NCBI RefSeq assembly: GCF_049608145.1
Contig: NZ_JBMYXF010000013.1
Coordinates: forward strand, 1 to 64,000
DNA: 64,000 nucleotides
Origin: Halocynthiibacter sp049608145
GTDB taxonomy: Bacteria; Pseudomonadota; Alphaproteobacteria; Rhodobacterales; Rhodobacteraceae
Direction of reading: 5' to 3'
This document shows, one piece after another, positions 15,823-24,867 of the stretch. Made by a program: the position numbers and the translations under genes. Position 1 is the stretch's first letter; each line of letters starts with the position of its first letter. The notes beneath the pieces were generated by a model. The model made no database searches. It saw only the letters and a program-made list of their open reading frames with translations, and was not told the DNA's origin.

Positions 15823-17025
15823 TCATATCACAGCCTTTTCCAGGAAGGGTTCGTTACGCATAATCCTGTCATAGCCAATTGGGGACAGATCAAGGCTGCG
15901 ATATTGCCCCCAGGTGATCCATTCCGCCACACCGCGTCCGACGGCGGGGGACTGTTGTAATCCGTGGCCGGAAAAACCGTTGGCAAAGATGAAATTCCGG
16001 ACATCATGATGTGGCCCGACGACAACGTTGTGATCCAGGGTGTTAAACGCGTAGTGCCCGGCCCAGAAATTCACCAGTTTGATGGCCTCGAAGGCTTCTG
16101 AACGTTCCGACAGATCCATCCAGAGACGTTCAAATTCCTCATGGCGCACCTCAAAATCGTCCCAATCCACAGCAGGATCATCTTCAGGCACTGTTCCCGC
16201 TAGGAAATACTTGCCTTCCGGTCGGCAAAAGCTGCCGGATGGGTCGATCATCAGGGGCAGATGGCCCCCGTTCACAGAGGCACTGCCTTCGGGCGAATGG
16301 GCACAATCAAAGACAAAAAGCGAACGTTTTCTGGGTTCTACAGGGATTTCCAACCCGGCCATCGCCGCGGTTTCTGCGGCCCGCGAACCTGACGCATTTA
16401 CAATCGTGCCGCACGAAATCATCTGTCCGCTTTTCAGCGCAACCCCGGTGACGCGATCCCCCTTTCGGTGGATCTTTGTCACCTCATCCATCAGGTAATC
16501 TGCGCCCTGTGCCCGGGCTTTTTTACGAAACCCGTTCATCAGGCCGGTATTTGAAAACCAGCCCTCGCCCGATTGCCCATAACTGGCCAGTTGCAGATCA
16601 TCGACGCGCAGATGTGGAAAGGCCGCTTTGATCTGATCCGGTTCCCACAAAACCACATTCGCGCCCAGTGTTTTCTGCACCTCATGGTTTTCACGCAGAA
16701 CCTGCACCTGTTCATCACTTGACGCCAGAAACAGATATCCGCCCTCATGAAAGTTCAGATCCGGATCTTCGCCATCCACTGCCATTACAGATGCAAATTC
16801 GCGGATAAACTGTGTCCCGAACTGACCGATCTGAACATTGATCGGATTTGAGAACTGGTTCCGGATCGATGATGAGCTGAGAGAGGTCGACGCCTGCGCA
16901 AATGTCGGGTCGCGTTCAATGATCAGGACTGAGCCATCAAAACCCGGATTTTCGGTCAGGAAATAGGCCACAGCAGACCCAATCACCGCCCCGCCGATGA
17001 TCACCACATCATAGGTGTCGCGCAT
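15823..17025 (-). CDS. FAD-dependent oxidoreductase, D-amino-acid/sarcosine oxidase superfamily
   Basis: This is a 400-residue flavoprotein of the DAO superfamily. An N-terminal Rossmann motif reads VVIIGGAVIGSAVAYFL near residues 7-23, and the C-terminal segment FIFANGFSGHGLQQSPAVGRGVAEWI is the usual FAD-binding closure. Members oxidise amines, N-methylated amino acids or 2-hydroxyacids. The branch resembles FOXRED1-type proteins, but the substrate is not known. Its ATG overlaps the stop of the upstream epimerase gene by one base (TGATG), implying translational coupling. In this operon it could handle an amine or amino acid released by the hydantoinase-like HyuAB. Confidence 0.85.
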   Translation of the reverse strand: MRDTYDVVIIGGAVIGSAVAYFLTENPGFDGSVLIIERDPTFAQASTSLSSSSIRNQFSNPINVQIGQFGTQFIREFASVMAVDGEDPDLNFHEGGYLFLASSDEQVQVLRENHEVQKTLGANVVLWEPDQIKAAFPHLRVDDLQLASYGQSGEGWFSNTGLMNGFRKKARAQGADYLMDEVTKIHRKGDRVTGVALKSGQMISCGTIVNASGSRAAETAAMAGLEIPVEPRKRSLFVFDCAHSPEGSASVNGGHLPLMIDPSGSFCRPEGKYFLAGTVPEDDPAVDWDDFEVRHEEFERLWMDLSERSEAFEAIKLVNFWAGHYAFNTLDHNVVVGPHHDVRNFIFANGFSGHGLQQSPAVGRGVAEWITWGQYRSLDLSPIGYDRIMRNEPFLEKAVI

Positions 17026-17837
17026 CAGTCGGCCCCATCATCGGGATGGCCCAATTCGCAGAACCAACCACCAATGAATTTCACGCCCGGCGCATTTGGA
17101 TCCGGTGCATCTGTCTTCGCCTCCATCGCCGCGCGGAATTCTTCGGTATTGTCCTGTGGCTGAAATCCGATATGCCCGGCCTTGCTGTCATCCACAACTT
17201 TCAAACGATTGTCAGAAATCCCATGCCCGATGGTGTGCCCGAGACGTGGACAGATCAACGCGCGTTCGACATATTGCACGCAATCAGAAAAGCTTAGCCA
17301 ACTCCAGAGCATGCGGCGGTCAGCTGGTTCCGGGAAGGATGAAAAAATCCGCAGGCATAGGCTTTCGATGCCAAATTTGTCCCAATACAGGCGCGACAGG
17401 CTTTCCACAAAGTTCTTGGACACACCATAGAGACTGTCCGGGCGCACCGGGCTGTCCGCATCTATGTGCCCTTCCATTTCATGGTAGCCGATCGCATGGA
17501 CGGATGACGCGTAAATCACCCGTTTTACCCCGTTTTTCCGCGCGGATTCATAGATGTGGTACGATCCCCGGATATTACTGTCAAGCATGGTTTCAAAGTC
17601 CACTTCTAGCGGGGCCCCGCCAAAATGCACAATCGCATCCACATCACGCGCCAGACCCATCACAGCATCATAATCGCCCAGCTCACAGACGATCGCTTCT
17701 TCATGGGGCTGCACGTCTTCCATCTCAATCCGGTCAGAAATGCGGATGTGGTTTGCCAGATGTTTCAGGCCCTTGCGCAGCTCTGTGCCAAGACGCCCCG
17801 CCGCACCGGTGATCAGAATACGTTCAAACTGTGCCAT
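17025..17837 (-). CDS. NAD-dependent epimerase/dehydratase, uronate-dehydrogenase-like
   Basis: This is a 270-residue extended short-chain dehydrogenase. The cofactor motif GAAGRLG is at residues 11-17, and the catalytic Ser111/Ser112 with Tyr137-x3-Lys141 are intact. The blocks HFGGAPLEVDFETMLDSNI, VIYASSVHAIGYHE, and SFPEPADRRMLWSWLS match uronate dehydrogenase (Udh), which oxidises hexuronates to aldarolactones. Other Udh-like sequences act on different aldoses, so the substrate remains open. GAGGAATTC precedes the ATG. Its stop codon overlaps the start of the downstream flavoprotein gene. The gap to hyuB upstream is nine bases. Confidence 0.8.
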   Translation of the reverse strand: MAQFERILITGAAGRLGTELRKGLKHLANHIRISDRIEMEDVQPHEEAIVCELGDYDAVMGLARDVDAIVHFGGAPLEVDFETMLDSNIRGSYHIYESARKNGVKRVIYASSVHAIGYHEMEGHIDADSPVRPDSLYGVSKNFVESLSRLYWDKFGIESLCLRIFSSFPEPADRRMLWSWLSFSDCVQYVERALICPRLGHTIGHGISDNRLKVVDDSKAGHIGFQPQDNTEEFRAAMEAKTDAPDPNAPGVKFIGGWFCELGHPDDGAD

Positions 17838-17846
17838 ATGAATTCC

Positions 17847-19463
17847 TCATTTATTATCTGTTATATAGCCCTTCAGGCGGTCATCCGCGTGGGCCTCATC
17901 ATTACGTTCCTCAGCCGGACCAAAACCACCCCCACCGGGCGCTTTCAGGATCAGGCGTTTTCCGGCTGGCACATGCTGCCACCCCTTGGGGCGCAGCTTT
18001 GTGCCATCATCCAGTTCAACAACACCCTCAGCCCCGTCCTGGCCCCCATCGCGGCCCCGGGCCGGATGGTTCACGCGATCAAACATAGCCGAGAAGTCAA
18101 ATTCATGCCCGTCTGCAGGGGCAATTTCGATGATCTGTCCCAGCCCGCCCCGCTGTTTTCCGGCCCCCCCACTGTCTGGACGCAATTCTTTGCGCCAGAC
18201 AACGATCGGACCTGTGTGTTCCGTGGCTTCAATCGGCATCGTATGCACACCCGACGGGAACGCCGTTGCGGCCAGGCCGTCAAGCCCCGGGCGCGCACCG
18301 GTACCGCCAGAGTTAAACATCAGAACTTCCGATCTGCGCCCTTCTTTCCCGGCCTCGGGCCGCGCCGAAATATGAATATTCCACAGCGCAGCCGCCCCTT
18401 CGGCCATGATCTGCCCCGGCAAAGCCTGCGCCAGCGCCCCCAGCACAAGATCAGGCACCATATGCCCCATAACGTGACGCAACGACACGGGTGCCGGGCG
18501 ATCAGCGTTTAGGATATTGGCCGGGGAAGACACGGTAAATGGGGCCAGTGACGCTGAATTATTGGGAATATACGGCGCAACCACGCATTTCACCGCATAA
18601 CAGGCGTAGGCTTTGGAATAGATCAAGGGGCAGTTGATGCCCCACTTGCTTTGCCCGTCGGTTCCTGTGAAGTCGACGTGAACTTCCTCATCTTTCACAG
18701 AAAGCACCGTCGCCAATTTTACAGGTTCATCATAACCATCCACTGTCATGTCGTTCTGCCAGCGGCCTTTGGGCAGGGCTGCAATCTTTTCCAGCGTTGC
18801 CGTGCGCGAACGGCTAAAGATAAATTCCCCCAGATCATCCAGATCTGCCATGCCGGTTTCTGCCATCATATCGACAAGACGGCGATGTCCAACCTCGTTA
18901 CAGGCAGACAGTGAATAGAAATCACCGACAACCTGATTGGGTTCACGCACATTGGCGCGTAGAATTCGGATCAGATCCTGGTTCACCGCGCCCCGGTCCG
19001 CAAATTTCATAATCGGGATCTGGATGCCTTCTTCGTAGACCGATTTCCCATCCGCCCCGAAACCACGTCCACCCACATCCACAACATGGGCCGTACAGGC
19101 GAAAAAGGCGACCAGTTCACCATCTTTAAAGGACGGCGCAACCATGGTGATGTCATGCAGATGGCCGGTGCCTTTCCAGGGGTCATTGGTGACGTAGCAA
19201 TCTCCTTCATGCATCTCATCTCGGGGGATTTCTGCGAGAAAATGCAACACCGCTTCGGCCATTGTATTCACATGCCCCGGGGTGCCCGTCACCGCCTGTG
19301 CCAGCATCAACCCATCTGGCGTAAAGACGCCAGCAGACAGATCGCCCGCTTCGCGCACAGAGGTGGAAAACGCCGTGCGCAACAATGTCAGCGCCTGTTC
19401 TTCCACCACAGAGATCAGACGATTCCACATCACCTGCATACGAATTTCTGTAAGTCCGGACAT
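17847..19463 (-). CDS. Hydantoinase B / oxoprolinase family protein
   Basis: This 538-residue subunit works with HyuA in ATP-dependent ring opening (N-methylhydantoinase, 5-oxoprolinase, caprolactamase) or, in relatives, in carboxylation of acetophenone. Family features are QVMWNRLISVVEEQALTLLRTAFS at the N-terminus, GDLSAGVFTPDG, TPGHVNTM and DPWKGTGHLHDI near residues 104-116, and a Gly-rich C-terminus ending in LKAPGGGGFG. It starts three bases after hyuA. The actual substrate cannot be deduced; the lactam or imide nature is an inference from the family. Confidence 0.88.
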   Translation of the reverse strand: MSGLTEIRMQVMWNRLISVVEEQALTLLRTAFSTSVREAGDLSAGVFTPDGLMLAQAVTGTPGHVNTMAEAVLHFLAEIPRDEMHEGDCYVTNDPWKGTGHLHDITMVAPSFKDGELVAFFACTAHVVDVGGRGFGADGKSVYEEGIQIPIMKFADRGAVNQDLIRILRANVREPNQVVGDFYSLSACNEVGHRRLVDMMAETGMADLDDLGEFIFSRSRTATLEKIAALPKGRWQNDMTVDGYDEPVKLATVLSVKDEEVHVDFTGTDGQSKWGINCPLIYSKAYACYAVKCVVAPYIPNNSASLAPFTVSSPANILNADRPAPVSLRHVMGHMVPDLVLGALAQALPGQIMAEGAAALWNIHISARPEAGKEGRRSEVLMFNSGGTGARPGLDGLAATAFPSGVHTMPIEATEHTGPIVVWRKELRPDSGGAGKQRGGLGQIIEIAPADGHEFDFSAMFDRVNHPARGRDGGQDGAEGVVELDDGTKLRPKGWQHVPAGKRLILKAPGGGGFGPAEERNDEAHADDRLKGYITDNK

Positions 19464-19466
19464 GGC

Positions 19467-21554
19467 TTATGCCTCCTTCCGAATAAGTAGAATGGTGCCA
19501 TCATGCTGAAGCAGCGCATCAAAGGACGAGGTCACAACGGTTGAGGTTTCCCGTTCCACGATCACGGCCGGGCCTTGGATACACTGCCCCGGTGTCAAAT
19601 CACCCCGTGAAATAATTGCACTGTCACAGAGGGCATCTGATTGCGGATCAAACACCGGGCGATGGATCTGTGGCGCAACGATGGTTCCCCTGGTGGTCAG
19701 GTCATTTTGGTCCGGACGAGGGCGCAGATCGCTGGCTTTCACGGACCATGTCACAATTTCGATCTCAAGCCCGTCTAAACCATCAATTGCACGGCCAAAG
19801 AAGCGGGCATAATTTTCGCGGAACCGGTCACGGATCAGATCAATATCATCCGCGGTCAGTCTGCGATCAGGGATCGCAACCGGGATCTCCCAGCCCTGCC
19901 CCTGATAGCGCATGAACCCCGTAATCTCGCGCCTGATTTCCCCGTCACTGCCTGTTCGGACGAAACTTTCAGCTGTTTCGCACAAATCCGAAAGCATCGC
20001 ATTCACCGCATCCGGATCAAAACCAGACAGGCGTATAAGACGCGAGGCCAGGGCCTCGTAGCCGAAGGGGGCTTTCAGAAACCCGATGGCGGACCCCACA
20101 CCTGCACCGGGCGGGATCAAACACCTGTCGATCCCCAGCTTTTCGCACAGACGTGCCGCATGCAAAGGGGCCGCGCCGCCAAAGGCGATCATCACGTTGT
20201 CACTGATGTTTTTGCCATTCTCCACCGCATGAACACGGGCGGCGTTGGCCATATTTTCATCGACCACTTCGGCAATGCCAAATGCCGCTTCGAGCGGGGA
20301 CAAAGACAATTTTGCGCCCACTTCCCCAGCAATTGCATCCATTGCGGCCTCTTTTGACAGCTGAATGGCACCGCCTGCGAAATTATTCGGATCAATTTTG
20401 CCCAGCACAACATCCGCATCGGTAATCGCAGGTCGCAGACCGCCGTTCCCATAACAAGCAGGACCAGGTTCAGACCCAGCGGATTCAGGCCCGGTCTGAA
20501 TGCGCCCCATGGAATCAACCCATGCGATTGATCCGCCCCCGGCCCCAATTTCGATCATCTCAATCACAGGGATAGAGATCGGCATGCCCGATCCTTTGGA
20601 AAAACGATACGTGCGGGCAACTTCAAAACTGCGGGCCGTCTGTGGGGTGAAATCTTCGATCAGGCAAATCTTGGCTGTGGTGCCGCCCATGTCATAACTG
20701 ACAACCTTTTCCAGCCCAAAACGCGCGGCCACATCGGCGGCAAAAATGGCGCCCCCCGCAGGCCCGCTTTCGATCAGACGCACGGGGAATTCGATGGCGG
20801 TTTCAACGGAAATGAGCCCACCGCCGGAATGGATCATAAACACCGGACATTTTGCGCCCTGTTCTTTCAGACGCGCCTGAAGACGGATCAGGTAATCTTC
20901 CATTTGCGGGCGCACATAAGCATTGGCACACACCGTATTAAACCGTTCAAATTCACGCATCTGAGGGCTGACTTCGGCGGAAATCGAAATTGGCATGCCC
21001 GGCAGTTTCGCGGCCAGAATTTCACGTGCGCGTTCTTCATGGGCGGCGTTCTGATAGGAATGGATAAACCCGATGGCAACCGCGCCAAAGCCCCCTTCGC
21101 GAATGTCATCAGCAAGGGCGTTCAGCCGTTCTTCATCCAGAGGCTGCAACTCATTTCCATGGGCATCCATACGACCCCCAACCGGAAAACGATCCTGACG
21201 TGGGATCAGAGGCGCGGGCAGCGTCAGGTTCAGATCATATTGTTCAAACCGATTTTCTGTTCGCATTTCAATGACATCACGGAACCCTTCCGTCGTCACC
21301 AGCGCGGTTTTTGCACCGCGCCGTTCGATCAGCGCATTGGTTGCCAGCGTGGTGCCATGGATGATGATATCGAGATCTTCAAAACCGATGCCAGCCTGTT
21401 TTGAAACGATCTGAATACCATCAAGAATAGCCTGTTCCGGAGCGGTGTAATTGGTCAGAACCTTGGTCGAAAAGATCTGACCCCGCATATCCAGGGCAAC
21501 ATCTGTGAAGGTTCCACCAATATCAGCGCCAAGGCGAATATCCTGTGTTGTCAT
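19467..21554 (-). CDS. Hydantoinase A / oxoprolinase family protein
   Basis: This 695-residue ATP-binding partner of the HyuB protein belongs to the actin-like ATPase fold. It shows GADIGGTFTDVAL at residues 9-21, SGPAGG at 263-268 and DMGGTTAK at 288-295, followed by hydantoinase A N- and C-terminal domains. Members phosphorylate the ring carbonyl so that HyuB can open it. Its ATG overlaps the stop of the upstream ThDP-enzyme gene (ATGA), and hyuB follows after three bases, so the pair should be made together. It is of normal length and appears intact. Confidence 0.9.
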   Translation of the reverse strand: MTTQDIRLGADIGGTFTDVALDMRGQIFSTKVLTNYTAPEQAILDGIQIVSKQAGIGFEDLDIIIHGTTLATNALIERRGAKTALVTTEGFRDVIEMRTENRFEQYDLNLTLPAPLIPRQDRFPVGGRMDAHGNELQPLDEERLNALADDIREGGFGAVAIGFIHSYQNAAHEERAREILAAKLPGMPISISAEVSPQMREFERFNTVCANAYVRPQMEDYLIRLQARLKEQGAKCPVFMIHSGGGLISVETAIEFPVRLIESGPAGGAIFAADVAARFGLEKVVSYDMGGTTAKICLIEDFTPQTARSFEVARTYRFSKGSGMPISIPVIEMIEIGAGGGSIAWVDSMGRIQTGPESAGSEPGPACYGNGGLRPAITDADVVLGKIDPNNFAGGAIQLSKEAAMDAIAGEVGAKLSLSPLEAAFGIAEVVDENMANAARVHAVENGKNISDNVMIAFGGAAPLHAARLCEKLGIDRCLIPPGAGVGSAIGFLKAPFGYEALASRLIRLSGFDPDAVNAMLSDLCETAESFVRTGSDGEIRREITGFMRYQGQGWEIPVAIPDRRLTADDIDLIRDRFRENYARFFGRAIDGLDGLEIEIVTWSVKASDLRPRPDQNDLTTRGTIVAPQIHRPVFDPQSDALCDSAIISRGDLTPGQCIQGPAVIVERETSTVVTSSFDALLQHDGTILLIRKEA

Positions 21555-23233
21555 GTCGATATTCCTTTCGCAATGTCACGCATTTCGCTTAGGGTCTGGC
21601 GCGGTGTCAGGGCCTCGGGCGAAATCGCAAGTTCCAGAACGGCCCCGCTGTCAGATGCCATTGCGCGTTCAAATGCGGCGTTGAAATCGGCAGTCGTTTC
21701 CACCCGTTCGGCATGATAGCCATATGATTTCGCAAGCATCACAAAATCAGGGTTTTCCAGCGTCGTACCGGACACACGATCTGGATAGGTTCTTTCCTGG
21801 TGCATGCGGATTGTTCCATAAATCCCATTGTTCAGGATCAGCACAATCGGCTGAGCGCCGGCCTGCATGGCGGTGCCAAGTTCCTGACAGTTCATCTGGA
21901 AATCACCATCACCAGCGAAACAGACGACCGTGCGTGTGGGATCGGCCACTTTTGCGGCCACCGCCGCAGGCAGACCATATCCCATCGCCCCGGATTGTGG
22001 CGCGAGAAGGCGTTGATCTGGTCCGAACTTAAAGAATTTATTCGGCCAAACCGTGAAATTCCCCGCCCCGTTTGTCAGAATGGCATCCGCAGGAAGACGC
22101 GCGCGCAAAAACGCAGTGACCTTCCCCATATCCACAGGACCGGGCAGATCTGGCAGGTCAAAGGCTGCTTTATATGAAGTGCGCGCATCTGAACGCCAGG
22201 TGCCCCAGTCACCGGATACCCTATGATCCGCCAGCCCCTGTGCAAAAGCATCAGATCCCGCGTGAATGGCAAGATCCGGCACGTAGACTTTGCCCAATTC
22301 ACGATCGGACACATGCACATGGATCAGCTTTTGCACCGGGTCCGGCACCTGAAGCAACGTATAGCCATCCGTGGTCATTTCCCCAAACCGCACGCCAATC
22401 GCAAGGATCAAATCAGCATCCCGGATCAGCTGTTTGGTTGCCGGGGTCATGCCCACACCGGCATCCCCCACATAGCTTTCTGAATGGTTGTCATACTGAT
22501 CCTGAAAGCGAAACGCCGCCAGAACCGGCAGGTCGGATGCTTCGGCAAATCGTTGCAACGCGGTACGGCCTGCTGTGGTCCAGCCCCCGCCCCCCATCAT
22601 GATCAGCGGGCGTTTTGCATCCGAAAGTGCCGCAAGGGTGGCCTCAAGGGCCTGATGCGAAGGCGCGGCTTCTTCTGCGATCACGGGGCCGGTCAGCGCA
22701 GATACCTGCGTCATCGCTGTCAGCATATTTTCCGGAAGGGCAACCACCACAGGGCCAGGCCGCCCGGTCACTGCGGTTGTCCAGGCTCGCGAAATGATTT
22801 CCGGGATGCGATCCACGTCATCAATTTCAGTGACCCATTTCGCAACACTGCCGAAATAAGCGCGGTAGTCAATTTCCTGAAAGGCTTCGCGCCCCTTCAT
22901 ATCCGTGCCCACCTGCCCGACAAATAGGATCATTGGCGCGCTGTCCTGCATCGCCGTATGCACACCGATCGACGCATTGGTGGCCCCCGGTCCACGGGTG
23001 ACAAAACAAATGCCGGGGCTGCTGGTCAGTTTTCCATAAGCAGCAGCCATAAAGGCGGCCCCGCCTTCATTCCGACACAGGGTAAAATCAAGCGCGCCGC
23101 GCGTGTCATAGAGTGCATCCAGCACCGCAAGATAGCTTTCGCCCGGCACGCCAAAGCTGTGTTTCGCACCAAGGGCACGCAGGCATTCCACCAGAAGCTG
23201 TCCGCCATTTCGTTGGGTCATCATATCTTCCAT
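21551..23233 (-). CDS. ThDP-dependent enzyme of the acetolactate synthase-like family
   Basis: This is a 560-residue ThDP enzyme (shorter if started at 23224 or 23221). The N-terminal catalytic Glu lies in LCRNEGGAAFMAAAYGK. The C-terminal cofactor motif is GDG (441-443) with NN at 468-469, so the metal site is canonical. It lacks a partner IlvN and sits in a catabolic operon, so it is probably not biosynthetic. Relatives include glyoxylate carboligase, sulfoacetaldehyde acetyltransferase and 2-oxoacid decarboxylases. A 2-oxoacid decarboxylation or carboligation is likely. It overlaps hyuA by four bases. Confidence 0.85.
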   Translation of the reverse strand: MEDMMTQRNGGQLLVECLRALGAKHSFGVPGESYLAVLDALYDTRGALDFTLCRNEGGAAFMAAAYGKLTSSPGICFVTRGPGATNASIGVHTAMQDSAPMILFVGQVGTDMKGREAFQEIDYRAYFGSVAKWVTEIDDVDRIPEIISRAWTTAVTGRPGPVVVALPENMLTAMTQVSALTGPVIAEEAAPSHQALEATLAALSDAKRPLIMMGGGGWTTAGRTALQRFAEASDLPVLAAFRFQDQYDNHSESYVGDAGVGMTPATKQLIRDADLILAIGVRFGEMTTDGYTLLQVPDPVQKLIHVHVSDRELGKVYVPDLAIHAGSDAFAQGLADHRVSGDWGTWRSDARTSYKAAFDLPDLPGPVDMGKVTAFLRARLPADAILTNGAGNFTVWPNKFFKFGPDQRLLAPQSGAMGYGLPAAVAAKVADPTRTVVCFAGDGDFQMNCQELGTAMQAGAQPIVLILNNGIYGTIRMHQERTYPDRVSGTTLENPDFVMLAKSYGYHAERVETTADFNAAFERAMASDSGAVLELAISPEALTPRQTLSEMRDIAKGIST

Positions 23234-23287
23234 TCGTCTGTGTTCAGATCAACCGGCACATTTTCCGGGAGGTTTTCTGTCAGGTGT

Positions 23288-24037
23288 TCAGGCGTAAATA
23301 TATCCACCGGAAACAATGATGTTTTCCCCGGTCATATAGGTGTTTTTCGGGCCACCGGCCATCATCACCCATTCCCCCATTTCACGCGGTGTGCCGCCAC
23401 GCCCCAGGGGGCTTGCTGCGGCCAATTCATCCAGAAACCCGGCTTCACGCGCCTTGTCGGTGGCCATACCCGCAGGGGCGACGGAATTCACAAGAATGCC
23501 ATCTGCGGCAACTTCCTGTGCAAAGCTTTTGGTCAGACTGACAACAGCCGCTTTTGTCGCTGCATAATGGGCGTTCTGGAGGTGGGCCTTAAAGGCATCG
23601 ACTGAGGTGATGTTCACAATCCGCCCCTTTACAGGTGCATCACTGCTTTGTTCGCGAAACTGCCGGATTGCGGCGACGCAAATGTGAAACGTGCCTTTGA
23701 TATTCACCGCATTTGAGGCATCCCAATCTGCATCTGTGATGTCCAGCATGGATTTTCGGGGATAGATTGCAGCGGAATTGATGACCGTATCCACGCGCCC
23801 AAGCTGCCCCGCCACCTGTTCAAACGCCGCATGTGCCGCATTTGCAGTGCGGATGTCACCTGCGGCAAAAGCTGTCTTCAGCCCCGCCGCACGGGCACTT
23901 TCAATTGCCGCTTCGGCGGCGGCGCCGTCTACGTCGATAATGCCAACTCTGCTGGCGCCAGACTCAACCGCCATATCCGCCAGCAACAGACCAAGGCCCG
24001 CACCGCCACCGACAATCACAACAGACAATCCATCCAT
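23288..24037 (-). CDS. Short-chain dehydrogenase/reductase (second of a pair)
   Basis: This is a 249-residue classical SDR. The N-terminal VVIVGGGAGLGLLLADMAVE is the cofactor-binding motif, NSAAIYPRKSMLD stands in the NNAG position, and Tyr-x3-Lys occurs in HYAATKAAVVSL. The C-terminus ends with GENIIVSGGYIYA, a family-typical substrate-loop and dimer end. The start at 24037 is preceded by AAAGGAAAA; an upstream alternative at 24100 would run through the previous SDR gene. Its start overlaps the end of the preceding SDR gene closely (TGATATG). It probably interconverts a hydroxy and an oxo intermediate in the cluster's pathway. Confidence 0.85.
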   Translation of the reverse strand: MDGLSVVIVGGGAGLGLLLADMAVESGASRVGIIDVDGAAAEAAIESARAAGLKTAFAAGDIRTANAAHAAFEQVAGQLGRVDTVINSAAIYPRKSMLDITDADWDASNAVNIKGTFHICVAAIRQFREQSSDAPVKGRIVNITSVDAFKAHLQNAHYAATKAAVVSLTKSFAQEVAADGILVNSVAPAGMATDKAREAGFLDELAAASPLGRGGTPREMGEWVMMAGGPKNTYMTGENIIVSGGYIYA

Positions 24038-24038
24038 A

Positions 24039-24776
24039 TCAGTTTTCCTTTCGGGCAAAGCCCCCGCCGCCAACAAACTGCGCCGTGGGAAGAATATCAA
24101 AACGGGTCACATCCACATGCGCCGGCATATTTAGAACCGTCAACACCATCGACGCGACATCATCGGGCTGCAGTGCATCAAAGGCGGAATACATATCGGC
24201 GCGGGTGCTGTCGTTCAGCACATCTTTGTAAAGATTGGTTTCCACCCGCCCCGCGACAATTTCCGTCACCCGCACATGCGCGCCAGACAGATCACACCGC
24301 AATGCAGCCGCAAAACCGGAAATCGCGGCTTTGGATGCGCCATACACTGCCATATTCGGAAATGAGGCCTGACCTGCGGTGGAGCCGGTGAAAAACAAAT
24401 GCCCACATTTGCGCGCCATCATGCCCGGCACGACAAGGCGCGTCAGGGCGATTGCTGCGCTTAGGTTTACTTCAAACACCGCATCAATGTCAGACTGATC
24501 CATCTGATCAAAGGGCACAACGGGCGGGATAACCCCGGCATTGTTGATCAAAACGTCGATGTCTTCGTTGTCCAGCGCTGCAGCGAGGGCCTCGCGATCT
24601 GTCAGGTCAAGCGCAAGTGGTCGCACGCCATCAATGGCCTGCATTTTCTCAAGCGCCGAGACACTGCGCCCCAATGCGATCACCTCAAAGCCAGCCCCGG
24701 CAAGAGCAACCGTTATCGCCTTGCCGATGCCGCTGGTTGCCCCTGTGACAAGGGCCGTGCGTTTCCTGTCTGTCAC
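24039..24776 (-). CDS. Short-chain dehydrogenase/reductase (first of a pair)
   Basis: This is a 245-residue SDR with TALVTGATSGIGKAI at about 7-21, NNAGVIPPVV near 94-103 and YGASK as the Tyr-x3-Lys catalytic motif. It starts with GTG at 24776, preceded by AAGGGG. The neighbouring SDR is only distantly similar, so the two probably act at different steps rather than being a recent duplication. A 91-base gap separates it from the flavin dehydrogenase upstream; the rest of the cluster is tightly packed. Confidence 0.85.
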   Translation of the reverse strand: MTDRKRTALVTGATSGIGKAITVALAGAGFEVIALGRSVSALEKMQAIDGVRPLALDLTDREALAAALDNEDIDVLINNAGVIPPVVPFDQMDQSDIDAVFEVNLSAAIALTRLVVPGMMARKCGHLFFTGSTAGQASFPNMAVYGASKAAISGFAAALRCDLSGAHVRVTEIVAGRVETNLYKDVLNDSTRADMYSAFDALQPDDVASMVLTVLNMPAHVDVTRFDILPTAQFVGGGGFARKEN

Positions 24777-24867
24777 GTTGCGCCCCTTTCAAAAGCAAAC
24801 CTGGATAATGTCACCTTACAGATGCACTGCGATCCTGAAACATCAGAAAATCCGCACATAAGGTAAG

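Noticed and set aside
17625..18512. Plus-strand open frame of 295 codons across the epimerase and hyuB genes
   Set aside because: It spans two real minus-strand genes and their junction and resembles no protein family.
21551..23233. Second biosynthetic acetolactate synthase
   Set aside because: No ilvN partner, embedded in a catabolic operon, and divergent sequence; kept as a general ThDP enzyme.
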